Source: Bog-375 sp049698695 (GTDB lineage Bacteria > Acidobacteriota > Terriglobia > Bryobacterales > Bryobacteraceae). From it: 64,000 bases of DNA. This document shows, piece by piece, positions 41,699 through 50,954 of the stretch; the first letter of the stretch is position 1; the number at the start of each line of letters is the position of its first letter. The notes under the pieces are model-generated. The model worked only from the letters and a program-made list of their open reading frames with translations. It made no database searches and was not told where the DNA came from. The translations under genes and the position numbers were made by a program. The stretch is from NCBI GenBank assembly GCA_049698695.1, contig JBAVYH010000181.1, positions 7,295-71,294 of the forward strand. The letters run 5' to 3'.

Positions 41699-42256
41699 AT
41701 GGTACGAGAGGATACATTGGTGCGGCGCCCGCTCTCATGGCTGAATGAAGATCGCTTGCAACGGCTGGCGCAGCGCATTCGATCGCTGGCGGAAAAGGAC
41801 GAGCACCAGTTGCGCCGCGTGCGTGAGGTGGAAACGCTCCGGCGCGCCGCCGCACGCGAACTGCACTCGGTCTGCGCGGACTTCGTGGCTGCCGTCAACG
41901 GTGCGCTGGACGACCACTTGGTGTTGCTGGACCCGCCCGAATATGGCGCCAACTCTTACAGCGACTACTCGCCCAGCCTGGTGCAGATCAACGTCCATGG
42001 CCGCATCCTACAGGTTAGCTTCGCGGCCACCGCCGAGTTGATTTCGACCGAGGACTTTCGGATTCCTTATATTCTGGAGGGTTCCGTGCGCGCCTTCAAC
42101 CAGGAAATGCTGGACAAGGATCTGATTGAAGAGCAGCCGCTCTTTTACACCATGGAGCCGAATCGAAATATGTGGCGCTACTTCGAGGCGCGCACGTACC
42201 ACTCCGGCCCCTTTGACCGCGACTACCTCATCTCGCTGATGGAACGGATTCTCTGA
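41699..42256 (+). CDS. Conserved protein of unknown function (coiled coil plus alpha/beta domain)
   Basis: This is a 185-residue protein. The N-terminal 70 residues are a basic/acidic coiled coil (RLQRLAQRIRSLAEKDEHQLRRVREVETL, in parts). The rest is an alpha/beta domain, SLVQINVHGRILQVSFAATAEL, RIPYILEGSVRAFNQEMLDKDLIEEQPLFY and MWRYFEARTYHSGPFDRDYL. The pattern appears conserved in acidobacterial genomes, from memory. There are no membrane segments, signal or catalytic motifs. It is probably co-transcribed with the small HTH gene. Confidence 0.65.
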   Translation: MVREDTLVRRPLSWLNEDRLQRLAQRIRSLAEKDEHQLRRVREVETLRRAAARELHSVCADFVAAVNGALDDHLVLLDPPEYGANSYSDYSPSLVQINVHGRILQVSFAATAELISTEDFRIPYILEGSVRAFNQEMLDKDLIEEQPLFYTMEPNRNMWRYFEARTYHSGPFDRDYLISLMERIL

Positions 42257-42430
42257 GGGCGGCTGGGGAGCTTGGGCGCGTTGGCGAATTCGCGTGCGCT
42301 TCTACCGTGCGATCCGGGGTTGCCCTCCGTTCCACAAGGGATTCCTTGCCGCGCACTTTCCTCCTGCGTCTGAATGGGTCACTGGTCGGCTAAACGCGGT
42401 GCTACTATCGCTACGAAAGGAGTCCGCGCT

Positions 42431-43429
42431 ATGCGTCTGGCTGCGGCGAGGATTACTGCCGTTGTTGTGGGCCTGCTCGTATGTGGACGGGGTATCGCGG
42501 CAGATTCAGGGCTCCGGGCTTATGTTAATTCGCTCAAGGGCAAGCAGTTTGTCCTCCGGGCAAATCAAGAACTGTTCGGGAGGCCGAGGCAAACGGCCTA
42601 CTATCGAATGATTTACGAAACCGACATCACCGCAGAAAAGGATTTTGTGAAAATCGGCGGGAACGCCGATTGGCAGGGCCGGTATTTCGTGCCCGCGCCC
42701 CCGAGGATGTTCACCGTTAAGGACCTCCATTTCGATGATGCCAGGGATCGGCTTCAGGTTAAGCTCTGGGGGCCTAAGGTGCCCCGAGCCAAGGAGGACG
42801 AGATCAGACTGAACTTCACGGACCTCAAGAGCCAGACGCCCGAGTCGCTCAATCACATGTTTTTCGCCGTTTTCTTCAGCCCAGGGGAGCCCGTCGAACA
42901 GTACGTGGTTGAGAACGACAAGAGGCTCGTAGAGACCTATTTGGACGTGTACCCGGAGCTCGCTAGATTGCCTACTGATAGTCGCATGAAGGTCTTGTCC
43001 GCGATCCGCCAGGTCAGTTCTTCAGGAAGGCCGCAGCTAGAAAAGGTGGGAGAGGACCTCTACATCCCTGATAATCTGATCGGCGACGACTCAGTGTATA
43101 ACGAGATCAGCGTCTCCAAGAACCAGCGCATTGCAAGTTCTATCGAACACCTCTTGCCACAGATCAAGCTGGCAGCAGTGAGACTGCAGGGCTTGCCAGC
43201 CGCAATTCACGGAGTTCGATTTTACTGGACGATCATGCATCGTGATTTCGCCAGGGAGAATGAGTACCAGCACAGTTCGGACAGCATGGAAATGCTGGTG
43301 TCGCTCGAATCCATAGAGAAGTTGGCCGCAGGTAATTTGAGCGTGGTCGAGATGCTTCAGGAAGCGACACTCAGAGAGGATGGCACAAAGATAACGCTCA
43401 GCTCCTACGACCCCATTGGCGCCCGCTGA
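42431..43429 (+). CDS. Exported protein of unknown function
   Basis: This is a 332-residue secreted protein. AAAGGAG (42416-42422) precedes ATG 42431, and the signal peptide ends about residue 24 (VCGRGIAADSG). The mature part has strands such as QFVLRANQELFGRP and RYFVPAPPRMFTVKDLHFDD, and a middle with FSPGEPVEQYVV. No family is recognised. Near the C-terminus IHGVRFYWTIMHRDFARENEY and YQHSSDSMEML could be a surface feature. Codon use is a little less GC-rich than that of its neighbours. A frame extending upstream to 42374 does not look coding. Confidence 0.7.
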   Translation: MRLAAARITAVVVGLLVCGRGIAADSGLRAYVNSLKGKQFVLRANQELFGRPRQTAYYRMIYETDITAEKDFVKIGGNADWQGRYFVPAPPRMFTVKDLHFDDARDRLQVKLWGPKVPRAKEDEIRLNFTDLKSQTPESLNHMFFAVFFSPGEPVEQYVVENDKRLVETYLDVYPELARLPTDSRMKVLSAIRQVSSSGRPQLEKVGEDLYIPDNLIGDDSVYNEISVSKNQRIASSIEHLLPQIKLAAVRLQGLPAAIHGVRFYWTIMHRDFARENEYQHSSDSMEMLVSLESIEKLAAGNLSVVEMLQEATLREDGTKITLSSYDPIGAR

Positions 43430-43511
43430 AAGCAAGAGGCCGCCACATAAGTCTCATAACGCCCAAATGCACCTAAAACGTGCCATTTGGTCAGCAATGG
43501 AGGAGTGACCC

Positions 43512-44285
43512 CTACGGCACCGACACCACGAGGCCCTCGATCCTGACCGGTGCATCAACTATCACCGTTGCGCTGCGTGCGGTCTTGTACTTCCCCGCGA
43601 CAGACCAGCGCTTCGCTGCTCCAACGCGTTCGGCGTGGCACGACATCAGAACCGCCTTGATCGGCTTCGCGGAACTCCACCGCTTGGCTGCGCCTGCAAA
43701 CCTGAACCCTCTGCCGGTGTGCGCCATGTCCACGGCAACCGTGATCCCCTGTGCCTGAACTGCGCTCCGGAGTTTCGGATTGAACAACTCCCCGCACATG
43801 AGCAGCGCGACCCGTTGTGTGCCTACACGGATGTATCGCTCCTCGTTGGCCAGATCCGGGCTCATGTCTCTCTGGTCCAGCCTACTCGTGCTGCGTTGCC
43901 TCCAAGGCCCGACATGTCCCCGCTCCGGAGTCCAAGCGAACCCATGCGATGGAAGACGCTGCTCCTTGACGGCTTTCTTGTTGTTAGGTCTCTTATGTCC
44001 CGTGTCAACTCCGAAGCAGACCGCGATACTCCGTTCTTCGATCGCCGCCCAAATCTCTCTGAGCAGAGGCATCTCGTCCGGATTCTCTTGAGCAGCGAAG
44101 AAATACCCTCCAGGCAGCACGACTAGGTCGACGGCCCTCCGCTCTTTTGCAGCATCGAGTAACTTTTTCAGCGCAACGAAGCGGTCGCGATTCTCGATTG
44201 GTTTACAAGCTGGCCCGTGCCCCCCAACGGTGCAAATGAGAATTTGCGTTGCACGATGCGGCACGGCCACACCTTCCAGCTTCAT
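43512..44285 (-). CDS. Nitrilase-superfamily-like protein lacking parts of the catalytic triad
   Basis: This is a 257-residue protein. AAAGGAGG lies ten bases before ATG 44285. The layout is that of carbon-nitrogen hydrolases: strand ILICTVGGHGP, helix DRFVALKKLLDAAKER, LVVLPGGYFF where active enzymes have a Glu after the Pro, CFGVDTG, and the nucleophile-like Cys in ALLMCGELFNPKL. The Lys motif is not seen: the matching stretch GHVGPWRQRS has Arg/Gln. With E and K apparently missing but Cys kept, it may be inactive, or belong to another alpha/beta family. It is read toward the secreted-protein gene, with no operon partner. Confidence 0.5.
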   Translation of the reverse strand: MKLEGVAVPHRATQILICTVGGHGPACKPIENRDRFVALKKLLDAAKERRAVDLVVLPGGYFFAAQENPDEMPLLREIWAAIEERSIAVCFGVDTGHKRPNNKKAVKEQRLPSHGFAWTPERGHVGPWRQRSTSRLDQRDMSPDLANEERYIRVGTQRVALLMCGELFNPKLRSAVQAQGITVAVDMAHTGRGFRFAGAAKRWSSAKPIKAVLMSCHAERVGAAKRWSVAGKYKTARSATVIVDAPVRIEGLVVSVP

Positions 44286-44368
44286 TTAGCACAACCTCCT
44301 TTGTGTTCGGCGATCAGCCCCCTTTCGGAACGCAGGCCGAGCCGCTCGGCAACCCTATCACCAGAGCC

Positions 44369-45748
44369 TCACCGCTTTTTCTTGTGGTGATGCGGATGCG
44401 CCGGCGCGTGCGTTGCGGCGGCCGTCTCGCCGCCCGCGGCTCCCGGCTGCAGGCGGATCAGGATGTGGTCGTGGATCCAGTGTTCGTCCCACCACTCCCG
44501 CGGGTTGACCTGCACGCCATCCACCTGCATGCCGAAATGCACGTGAATGCCGCCCGCCAGGCCGGTCTCGCCCGCGATCCCCATGGGCTGGCCCTTATCG
44601 ACCCAATCGCCCACCTTGACGCGGATCTGGCTCAAATGTCCGTAGATCGATTGCACGCCGTATCCGTGATCGAGCACAATGCAGTTGCCGTAGATCCCCA
44701 GGTCCTTTGCCCAAATCACGTGCCCGTTATTGGCGGCGAACACCGGTCCGTTCGCCACGTCGGAAAGATCGAAGCCTAGGTGCACCTGCCGATCCACTTT
44801 CTGGCCGTGGTAGATGTAGTCGCGCAGGTCGGCGAAGTCGGCTTCTTCCTTGCCCCAGTGCAGGAACGCGCCCGTCCAAAGAATCTTCTCCTCCGTCTGC
44901 AGGCGCAGATCGGCAAGCTGCTGGTTGTTGCGGCCGCGCATGGGGCCGTTGATGAGAAGGAAGCGCGACAGCAGGTCTTTGCCGGGCGCCAGGGTGCCGC
45001 TCGGATCCACCGAATTCACCAGCTTTTCCATCAAGGCGTCGGTCAGTTCAAAGTCGCGCGCGCGGAATTTCTTCGGCTTGATGGTGACGATGACGGGCGC
45101 GGTCGCTTCGCCGCCGGCCGCATTGCGCGCGTAAACCACCGGAACCACGTCGGGGGCCAGGTCCCAGGGATAAGCAATCATGCTGAACCGCTGCCCGGGG
45201 TGGCCTGGCAGCGGGAAACTGCGAAAGGTGTAACTGCCGACGCGCACGCCGGCCTCGTTCCAGGAGCCGCCCGGCGTGAGCATCACCAGTTCCACGCCGC
45301 CCTGGTTGATGTAGTGCCGTTCCCCGTCGGCGGAAACGCGCGGCGGCTCCAGCACCACCGTCACGTCGAAGGCCGCGGAATCGGTGTGGCCGGCGAAATC
45401 GTTGGACACGGCTTCCACCACTAGCCGCGCGGGACCTTCTTTCAGGTTCGCCGCCTGGCTCTTGCCCGCGTTGAAGGTCACCGTACGCGGCGCTAGGTGC
45501 CGGTGCCAGAGCAGGCGCGTGGCGGCGCTACGGGTCACGAACACGGGGTACTCCACGCCTCCCTGCGTTATCAACCCGCGCACTTCGCGCACTCCGTGTG
45601 GGTTGGTGAGCCGGACCGTGACCGGAGTGCTGAAACCGATGCTCGTCACTGCCGGGTTCACCTGGATCGCCGTGTGGCCGGAAATCGCCACCAGCAGCGC
45701 GACAGCGGCTACCACTATCGCCAGCACCACCCCAAGAGCAATTTTCAT
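44369..45748 (-). CDS. M23-family peptidoglycan endopeptidase, membrane-anchored
   Basis: This is a 459-residue protein with one N-terminal TM helix, about 280 residues of Ig-like and mixed periplasmic domains, and a C-terminal LytM/M23 domain (about 335-435). The zinc site is HLGFDLSD (H-x3-D), with GGIHVHFGM (H-x-H) further on; SIYGHLSQIRVKVGDWVDKGQ lies between them. All ligands are present, so it should cut peptide cross-links in peptidoglycan. The tail is a His/Lys run. Its ATG overlaps the S9 peptidase stop by four bases, so both are co-translated. Confidence 0.93.
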   Translation of the reverse strand: MKIALGVVLAIVVAAVALLVAISGHTAIQVNPAVTSIGFSTPVTVRLTNPHGVREVRGLITQGGVEYPVFVTRSAATRLLWHRHLAPRTVTFNAGKSQAANLKEGPARLVVEAVSNDFAGHTDSAAFDVTVVLEPPRVSADGERHYINQGGVELVMLTPGGSWNEAGVRVGSYTFRSFPLPGHPGQRFSMIAYPWDLAPDVVPVVYARNAAGGEATAPVIVTIKPKKFRARDFELTDALMEKLVNSVDPSGTLAPGKDLLSRFLLINGPMRGRNNQQLADLRLQTEEKILWTGAFLHWGKEEADFADLRDYIYHGQKVDRQVHLGFDLSDVANGPVFAANNGHVIWAKDLGIYGNCIVLDHGYGVQSIYGHLSQIRVKVGDWVDKGQPMGIAGETGLAGGIHVHFGMQVDGVQVNPREWWDEHWIHDHILIRLQPGAAGGETAAATHAPAHPHHHKKKR

Positions 45749-47781
45749 TTCTTTACCCAGCTATCCAGCCAATCGAGGAACGTCTTGTACCAGAATAAGC
45801 TATTGCGCGGCTTCAACACCCAGTGTCCTTCATCGGGAAAAACCACCAGCTTGGATGGCACCTTTTGCAGTTGCAGCGCCGTGAACAGCTCCAGCCCCTG
45901 CGTTTCCGGCACGCGGTAATCCAGCTCGCCGTGAAAAACCAGCGTCGGCGTATGAAACTCCGTCACGTAGCTGGAAGGCGACCATTTCTGGTAATCATCC
46001 GGCTTGTCCCATGGCGTACCGCCCATCTCCCACAGTGGAAACCACAGTTCTTCGGTGGCGCCGAACTCGCTGGTCAGATCGTAGACGCCATCGTGAGTGA
46101 TCAGCGCCTTGAAGCGTTGCGTGTGGCCCAGCATCCAGTCGATCATGTAGCCGCCGTAAGACCCTCCGGCCGCGGTCATGCGGCTGGCGTCCGCGTACGG
46201 TACGTCGGCCACCACGTGGTCGGTGACCGCCATGATGTCGTCGAACACCTTGCCTCCCCAGTCGTGGTTGATTTCGTCGATGAACTTCTGCCCGTAGCCC
46301 GTGGAGCCCCGCGGGTTGGGTTCCACCACCACGTAACCGGCGGCGGCGAACACCTGCGCGTTCCAGCGGTAGGTCCAGCTATATCCCCAGTTCCCCTGCG
46401 GGCCGCCGTGAATCAGCATGATCACGGGATACTTGCGTGCAGGGTCGAAGCCGTAGGGCTTGATCAGGAAACTGTCGATGCGCGCGCCATCGGGCGCATC
46501 CACCGAGAACTCTTCGAGCGGGGTGAGCTGGTGCGAGTTCAGCTCCGCGTCGTTCAAATGGGTGAGGGCCACCGGAACGCCGCCGGAAGACGCGCCGCGA
46601 TAGATCTCGACCGGCGAGGCGCCGGTCTGCTGCGTGTAGACCATGGTCTTGCCGTCGGGCGCCAGCATCATGTCGTCCAGTTCGCTATCGCCCGCAGCGG
46701 CCACGTGCATCTCACCGCCCTTCACCGAAATCCACTGAATGGCCTGCCGCCCGCGGTCGCCGGTGGTGAAGAACAGGCGGCTCGAATCCGGCGCCCAAAC
46801 GAAGCTGTTCACCCACCGGTCGAGACTCTCGGTCAGGCTGGTGACTTTTCCGGTGGACCGCTCGAGCAGCATCAGCCGCCAGCGGTCGCTTTCGTAGCCG
46901 GCCCGCGCCTGTGCCCGCCAGGCGAGGTATTTGCCATCGGGAGAATAGCGCGGCGTAGCATCGGCGGCGGGGTTGCTGGTGATCTTCACCGCCTGCGGCG
47001 GCTCGGCGCCACCCGTAACGCGCAACACGTACAAATCGGTATTGGTGCTGACAGCGGGCACCGGATCGAGATTCTCCGCATAGCAGATTTCCGCGCCATC
47101 GGCCGAGATATCGTAGTCGTCCGGCCCGCCGAGCGAAAACGGCGGCACGTCGCGGTCTCCCGGCGTCAGATCGCGAATCGGTCCGCCGCCGGCGGGCACC
47201 ATCAGCAAATGGCTGCGGCGGCGCGATGACCACGCGGCCCAATGCCGGTAGAGCAGTTCGGTGTAAACACGCGCCTTCACCGGATTGGCGGCGTCGGCGT
47301 CGAGGTTCTTTTTGTTGCACGCGTCGTCGGCGCCGCACTCCGGATAGACGGTGCTCACGAAAACCAAGTACTTCCCGTCGGGCGAAAAAATCTCCGCGTC
47401 GGCCTCGGTCGCCAGGCTGGTGATCTGCTTGGCGTTGCCGCCGTCCGCATCCATCAGCCAGATCTGGGAGGAGCCGCCGCGGTCGGAGATATAGGCGATC
47501 CTTTTGCCATCCGGCGACCAGCGCGGCCGGCTGTTGTTGTCGCCGTTGTGCGTGATCTGCTGCGGCGCACCGCCTTCGAGCGGCACCGTCCAGACCTGCT
47601 GCGGTTTGCGGTTGGCGGCCAGGTCGACCGATTGCACGGTGAACGCCACCGTTTTACCGTCGGGCGAAATCTGAGGATCCGAGATCCGCTTCAATTCCAT
47701 GAGGGCGTTCGCATCGAACGGCCGCTTCTGGGCGAACACCATCGCCACCGAAGCAAGCGCAAGAACAAGGCTGCGGCGCAT
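45745..47781 (-). CDS. S9-family exported peptidase (DPP4/acylaminoacyl-peptidase-like)
   Basis: This is a 678-residue protein with a signal peptide (about 1-18, VAMVFAQKR). Residues 30-410 are a beta-propeller (PQISPDGKTVAFTVQSVDLA, APDGKTMVYTQQTGA). The last 260 residues are an alpha/beta-hydrolase domain. The nucleophile is Ser in GGSYGGYM (about residue 540), the acid is Asp in HGELDYRVPE, and the base is His in FPDEGHWVL. ATG 47781 is taken as the start. It releases di- or oligopeptides. The M23 gene follows directly (ATGA overlap), and a DUF58 gene is divergent across 53 bp. Confidence 0.95.
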   Translation of the reverse strand: MRRSLVLALASVAMVFAQKRPFDANALMELKRISDPQISPDGKTVAFTVQSVDLAANRKPQQVWTVPLEGGAPQQITHNGDNNSRPRWSPDGKRIAYISDRGGSSQIWLMDADGGNAKQITSLATEADAEIFSPDGKYLVFVSTVYPECGADDACNKKNLDADAANPVKARVYTELLYRHWAAWSSRRRSHLLMVPAGGGPIRDLTPGDRDVPPFSLGGPDDYDISADGAEICYAENLDPVPAVSTNTDLYVLRVTGGAEPPQAVKITSNPAADATPRYSPDGKYLAWRAQARAGYESDRWRLMLLERSTGKVTSLTESLDRWVNSFVWAPDSSRLFFTTGDRGRQAIQWISVKGGEMHVAAAGDSELDDMMLAPDGKTMVYTQQTGASPVEIYRGASSGGVPVALTHLNDAELNSHQLTPLEEFSVDAPDGARIDSFLIKPYGFDPARKYPVIMLIHGGPQGNWGYSWTYRWNAQVFAAAGYVVVEPNPRGSTGYGQKFIDEINHDWGGKVFDDIMAVTDHVVADVPYADASRMTAAGGSYGGYMIDWMLGHTQRFKALITHDGVYDLTSEFGATEELWFPLWEMGGTPWDKPDDYQKWSPSSYVTEFHTPTLVFHGELDYRVPETQGLELFTALQLQKVPSKLVVFPDEGHWVLKPRNSLFWYKTFLDWLDSWVKK

Positions 47782-47834
47782 ACATGACGATTGTAATGCA
47801 CCGCCCGCCGGCCGGCGGTAGAATCGGACCGGGC

Positions 47835-48929
47835 ATGCCAAAACGGTGGCAGAGTTTCCGGCACGCGCTCGAGCGGCGCATTCGTTACCGCGTCACCCGC
47901 GGCGGGTTGTGGTTTCTGGCCGCACTCGCGGTCACCGCCCTGGGCGCGGTTGTCTCCGCCAACAACCTGTTATACCTGGTGCTGGCGGCGATGCTGGCGA
48001 CGCTGCTGGTCTCCGGTCTGCTTGGCCGCCTCTCTTTGGCCGGGCTGGAAGTGGACTTCGTGGCGCCGGAACACGTTTCCGCCGGCCGCGCCTTCCCCGG
48101 CGAAATGCGCGTGCGCAATCTGAAGTGGTTGATGCCCTCGTTTTCCGTCCGCGTGGAAGGCATTCCGGATGCGGCCGGGGCGCGCTTCGAGTCGGCCGTG
48201 TATTTTCCCCTCATCCCGGCCGGAGCCGCCCTCGAGAAGATCGTGCAGGTGCGGTTTCCGCGCCGCGGCGCCTATCGCCAAAACGGCTTCGCGTTTTCCA
48301 CCTCGTTCCCGTTCGGCTTCCTCCGCAAGACCGTGCGGGTCACTCTGCGCCGCGAGACGCTGGTCTACCCACCGCTCGACCCGCTGCCAGGTTTCGAGCA
48401 GATGCTGCCCGCCATCGCCGAGGAAATGGAAGCCTACTATCGCGGCCTCGGGCGCGACTTCTACCGCATCCGCCCCTACGAAGCGCTGGAGAGCGCGCGT
48501 TACGTGGATTGGAAAGCCACCGCGCATGTCGGTGCCTTGCAGGTGCGGGAATTCGCCCGCGAGCAGGAGCGGACCGTGGAGCTATTCCTGGACCGCGACG
48601 TGCCGCCCAGCCTGGACGCCTGGTTCGAACACGCCGTGCATTGCTGCGCTTTCCTGGCGTGGCGGCTTTCCGCTCAGGGCGCTTCCGTCCATTTCCGCTC
48701 CAACGGCTACAGCCTGCGCCAACCCGAGGAAGGCGACATCTACGCCATCCTGCGATACCTGGCGCTGGTCTACCCGCAACCGAAGCCCGCGGCGGAAGAG
48801 CCGTTCGAGGAAACCAGCTACAAGCTGGCGTTCACTTCTTCGCCCGACCGGCTCCGCCAGGCCGGCTGGATGCAAGCGCGCATTCTTTCGCCACAGGAGC
48901 TGCCCGCGCCGCCCGCGGACCGCTGCTGA
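47835..48929 (+). CDS. DUF58-domain membrane protein
   Basis: This is a 364-residue protein. TM helices lie at about 24-42 and 47-65 (FLAALAVTALGAVV, LLYLVLAAMLATLLVSGLLG). A beta-sandwich region follows, and then the DUF58 motif DFYRIRPYEALESARYVDWKATAHVGALQVREFAREQERTVELFLD (in parts; about 210-255), which resembles the 'yrpGDd.R.IdWkasArtg' consensus and a degenerate von Willebrand fold. DUF58 genes often lie beside MoxR ATPases, but none is seen. A TAGAAT box at 47819-47824 lies ten bases before ATG 47835 with no Shine-Dalgarno site; ATG 47784 is also in frame. Confidence 0.87.
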   Translation: MPKRWQSFRHALERRIRYRVTRGGLWFLAALAVTALGAVVSANNLLYLVLAAMLATLLVSGLLGRLSLAGLEVDFVAPEHVSAGRAFPGEMRVRNLKWLMPSFSVRVEGIPDAAGARFESAVYFPLIPAGAALEKIVQVRFPRRGAYRQNGFAFSTSFPFGFLRKTVRVTLRRETLVYPPLDPLPGFEQMLPAIAEEMEAYYRGLGRDFYRIRPYEALESARYVDWKATAHVGALQVREFAREQERTVELFLDRDVPPSLDAWFEHAVHCCAFLAWRLSAQGASVHFRSNGYSLRQPEEGDIYAILRYLALVYPQPKPAAEEPFEETSYKLAFTSSPDRLRQAGWMQARILSPQELPAPPADRC

Positions 48930-48955
48930 GACGCCCGCACGGGCGCGTGCAGCCT

Positions 48956-49231
48956 CTACCTGCGGTTAGCCGCTTCGGCCGCCAGCTTCAGCTCGCGGTT
49001 GGCCTCGTCCAGCAACTCTTTCGCCTTTTGAGCGTGTCCCTTCATGTCAAACTCATTGGCCTGTTGCGCGGCTACGACCTTTTCCCAAGCCTGGTGGGTG
49101 AGCCGTTGCGCCGCCTCCAGGTTGGGGTGGCGCCTGCCGGAAATGTCCCTCTCGGGCGGTTGCGCCACGGCCAGAGCCACGGTGAGAACCAAGGAGCTGA
49201 AAATCACAAGGAGGCATCGAATTTTTGTCAT
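48956..49231 (-). CDS. Small exported helical protein of unknown function
   Basis: This is a 91-residue protein with a signal peptide (MTKIRCLLVIFSSLVLTVALAVAQ, given in part; about 24 residues) and a mature part of two amphipathic helices (AQRLTHQAWEKVVAAQQANEF, QKAKELLDEANRELKLAAEAAN). The pattern is repeated in many small exported acidobacterial proteins, and no activity is known. It is convergent with the DUF58 gene, with a 26 bp gap. Confidence 0.7.
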   Translation of the reverse strand: MTKIRCLLVIFSSLVLTVALAVAQPPERDISGRRHPNLEAAQRLTHQAWEKVVAAQQANEFDMKGHAQKAKELLDEANRELKLAAEAANRR

Positions 49232-49344
49232 CGCTAACTTCTATCCGAAGCCGGTGAGATTGTCAACAGTTTTTCGCCGCGCCCCCCGTAACACGTGAAA
49301 CGTCCAAGCCTTACGCAACGGGCGCTCGGCCACGCCACCTGCCG

Positions 49345-49923
49345 TTACTTCCGATTAGGCTTGAGCAGATCGATACGGCTCCCGCTCGCCGAGCGCTCGA
49401 TCAGATGCGCCAGCCTTCGCGCGCGCGTCTCTTCTTGCTTCGCGCTCATCACCCAGAAGATCGCGATTTTCCTGTAGCCGGGCGGCTGCGCATCGAAAAA
49501 CGACGCCGCCTTCAAGTTGGCGCGCAAGGCCGCCTCCAGCGCCGGATCGAGCTTTCCGCGCTCGCGCTCGTAGGAATACTGCCGCGTCTTCCGCTCGTCG
49601 CGCTCGCGAAACACGCGCAGTCCCGGCGGCTGCATCAGCCCTTGAGAGGTGAGTTCCCGAACGCGCTCGATGTTTACCGCGCTCCAGATGCTGCCCGGTT
49701 TCCGCGGCGTGAACCGGATCGTGTACGCGTCCGCGTCGATTCGTTTGCGGACACCGTCGATCCAGCCGAACGAGAGCGCTGCGTCCAGCGCCTCCGGATA
49801 GGTGATGCCGCCGCGGCCTGACTCTTTCCGGTACAACCCGACCAGCAGCTCGCGCGCGGTAGCGTGGTGCTGGTCGAGCCACCGGCGAAAGTCCGCCGCC
49901 GATTTGAAGAATGCCGGTTTCAT
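49345..49923 (-). CDS. YdeI/OmpD-associated family protein
   Basis: This is a 192-residue protein. It carries the family opening FKSAADFRRWLDQHHATARELLVGLYRKESG, with GGITYPEALDAALSFGWIDGVRKRIDADAYTIRFTPRKPGSIWSAVNIERV (in parts) and the tail PPGYRKIAIFWVMSAKQEETRARRLAHLIE. This is the YdeI C-terminal-like domain linked to antimicrobial-peptide tolerance in enteric bacteria; a general role is not known. ATG 49923 lies 12 bp after galE on the same strand and could be co-transcribed with it. Confidence 0.9.
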   Translation of the reverse strand: MKPAFFKSAADFRRWLDQHHATARELLVGLYRKESGRGGITYPEALDAALSFGWIDGVRKRIDADAYTIRFTPRKPGSIWSAVNIERVRELTSQGLMQPPGLRVFRERDERKTRQYSYERERGKLDPALEAALRANLKAASFFDAQPPGYRKIAIFWVMSAKQEETRARRLAHLIERSASGSRIDLLKPNRK

Positions 49924-49934
49924 CCCCGAAGCCG

Positions 49935-50912
49935 TTATTGGTGGGAGCGCGCGAAATCCCAGGCGTGGGTCACGATGGTCTTCAACTCGCTCGAGCGCGG
50001 CTGCCAGCCCAGCGTGGCGCGCAGTTTGTCGGAACCCGCCACCAGGCGCGCCGGGTCGCCCGCGCGCCGCGCTCCCGTCACATACGGCACCTTCTGCCCG
50101 GTGACCTCTTCCACCGCCTGAATCACTTCCATCACCGAGTGGCCGGCGCCCGTTCCCACGTTGAACCGGTCGCTCGCGCCGCCGGCCAGCAGGTATTCGA
50201 GCGCCAGGATGTGGGCTTCGGCCAGGTCTTCCACGTGGATGTAATCGCGGATGCAGGTTCCGTCCGGCGTGTCGTAGTCTTCGCCAAAAACCGTCACTGG
50301 CTTGCCGGAGAGCACGGCGCGCAGGATGAGCGGGATGAGGTGCGTCTCCGGCTGGTGCTGTTCGCCCAGCCCGCCCGTGGGCGCGGCTCCGGCGGCGTTG
50401 AAATAGCGCAGGCAGACGCTGGTGAGATGGTGGATCCGGTCGAACCAGCCGAGCAGCGTTTCCACCATCACCTTCGATTCGCCGTACGGGCTCACCGCCT
50501 GAATAGGAAAAGTCTCCAGGATCGGAACCGCGTGCGGATTGCCGTACACCGCCGCAGTGGAGGAAAACACGATGTGCTTCACGCCCGCGCACAGCATGGC
50601 GGCCAGCAGCGACAGCGAGCCCGCCACGTTGTTGACGAAGTACCGTTCCGGCTCTGCCATCGATTCGCCCACCGCGATGAAGGCCGCAAAATGCACCACC
50701 GCCTCGGTCCTCTGTTGCCGCATCAGCTCTTCGATGGCAGCCGTATCGGCTATATCCATTTCGTACAGGCGCCCGGCCGGTACGTTTTCCCGGTACCCTT
50801 TCGAAAGGTTATCCACCACCGCCACGTCGTAGCCGCGTTCGAGCAGCAGGCGCACTGTGTGTGAACCTATGTATCCGGCGCCGCCGGTGACGAGAATTCT
50901 TCGGGTAGCCAC
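49935..50912 (-). CDS. galE: UDP-glucose 4-epimerase
   Basis: This is a 325-residue SDR enzyme that interconverts UDP-glucose and UDP-galactose. NAD binding is by ILVTGGAGYIGSHTV (about 6-20) and the catalytic Ser/Tyr-Lys by SSTAAVYG and SPYGESK. Substrate-side motifs LRYFNAAGA and GTCIRDYIHVEDLA are intact. GTG 50912 gives the normal N-terminus; the frame extends to 50984, but that extra part translates the repeat at 50955-51019 and is not expected to be made. It could supply sugars for surface glycans assembled by the glycosyltransferases elsewhere in the window. Confidence 0.96.
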   Translation of the reverse strand: MATRRILVTGGAGYIGSHTVRLLLERGYDVAVVDNLSKGYRENVPAGRLYEMDIADTAAIEELMRQQRTEAVVHFAAFIAVGESMAEPERYFVNNVAGSLSLLAAMLCAGVKHIVFSSTAAVYGNPHAVPILETFPIQAVSPYGESKVMVETLLGWFDRIHHLTSVCLRYFNAAGAAPTGGLGEQHQPETHLIPLILRAVLSGKPVTVFGEDYDTPDGTCIRDYIHVEDLAEAHILALEYLLAGGASDRFNVGTGAGHSVMEVIQAVEEVTGQKVPYVTGARRAGDPARLVAGSDKLRATLGWQPRSSELKTIVTHAWDFARSHQ

Positions 50913-50954
50913 GAGTTTCAGTGCCTGTCCGGAAATAACCAGTTTAATTGCCGG

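Noticed and set aside
45823..47229. 468-codon plus-strand open frame across the S9 peptidase
   Set aside because: Shadow of the minus-strand peptidase with its intact triad; no start signal.
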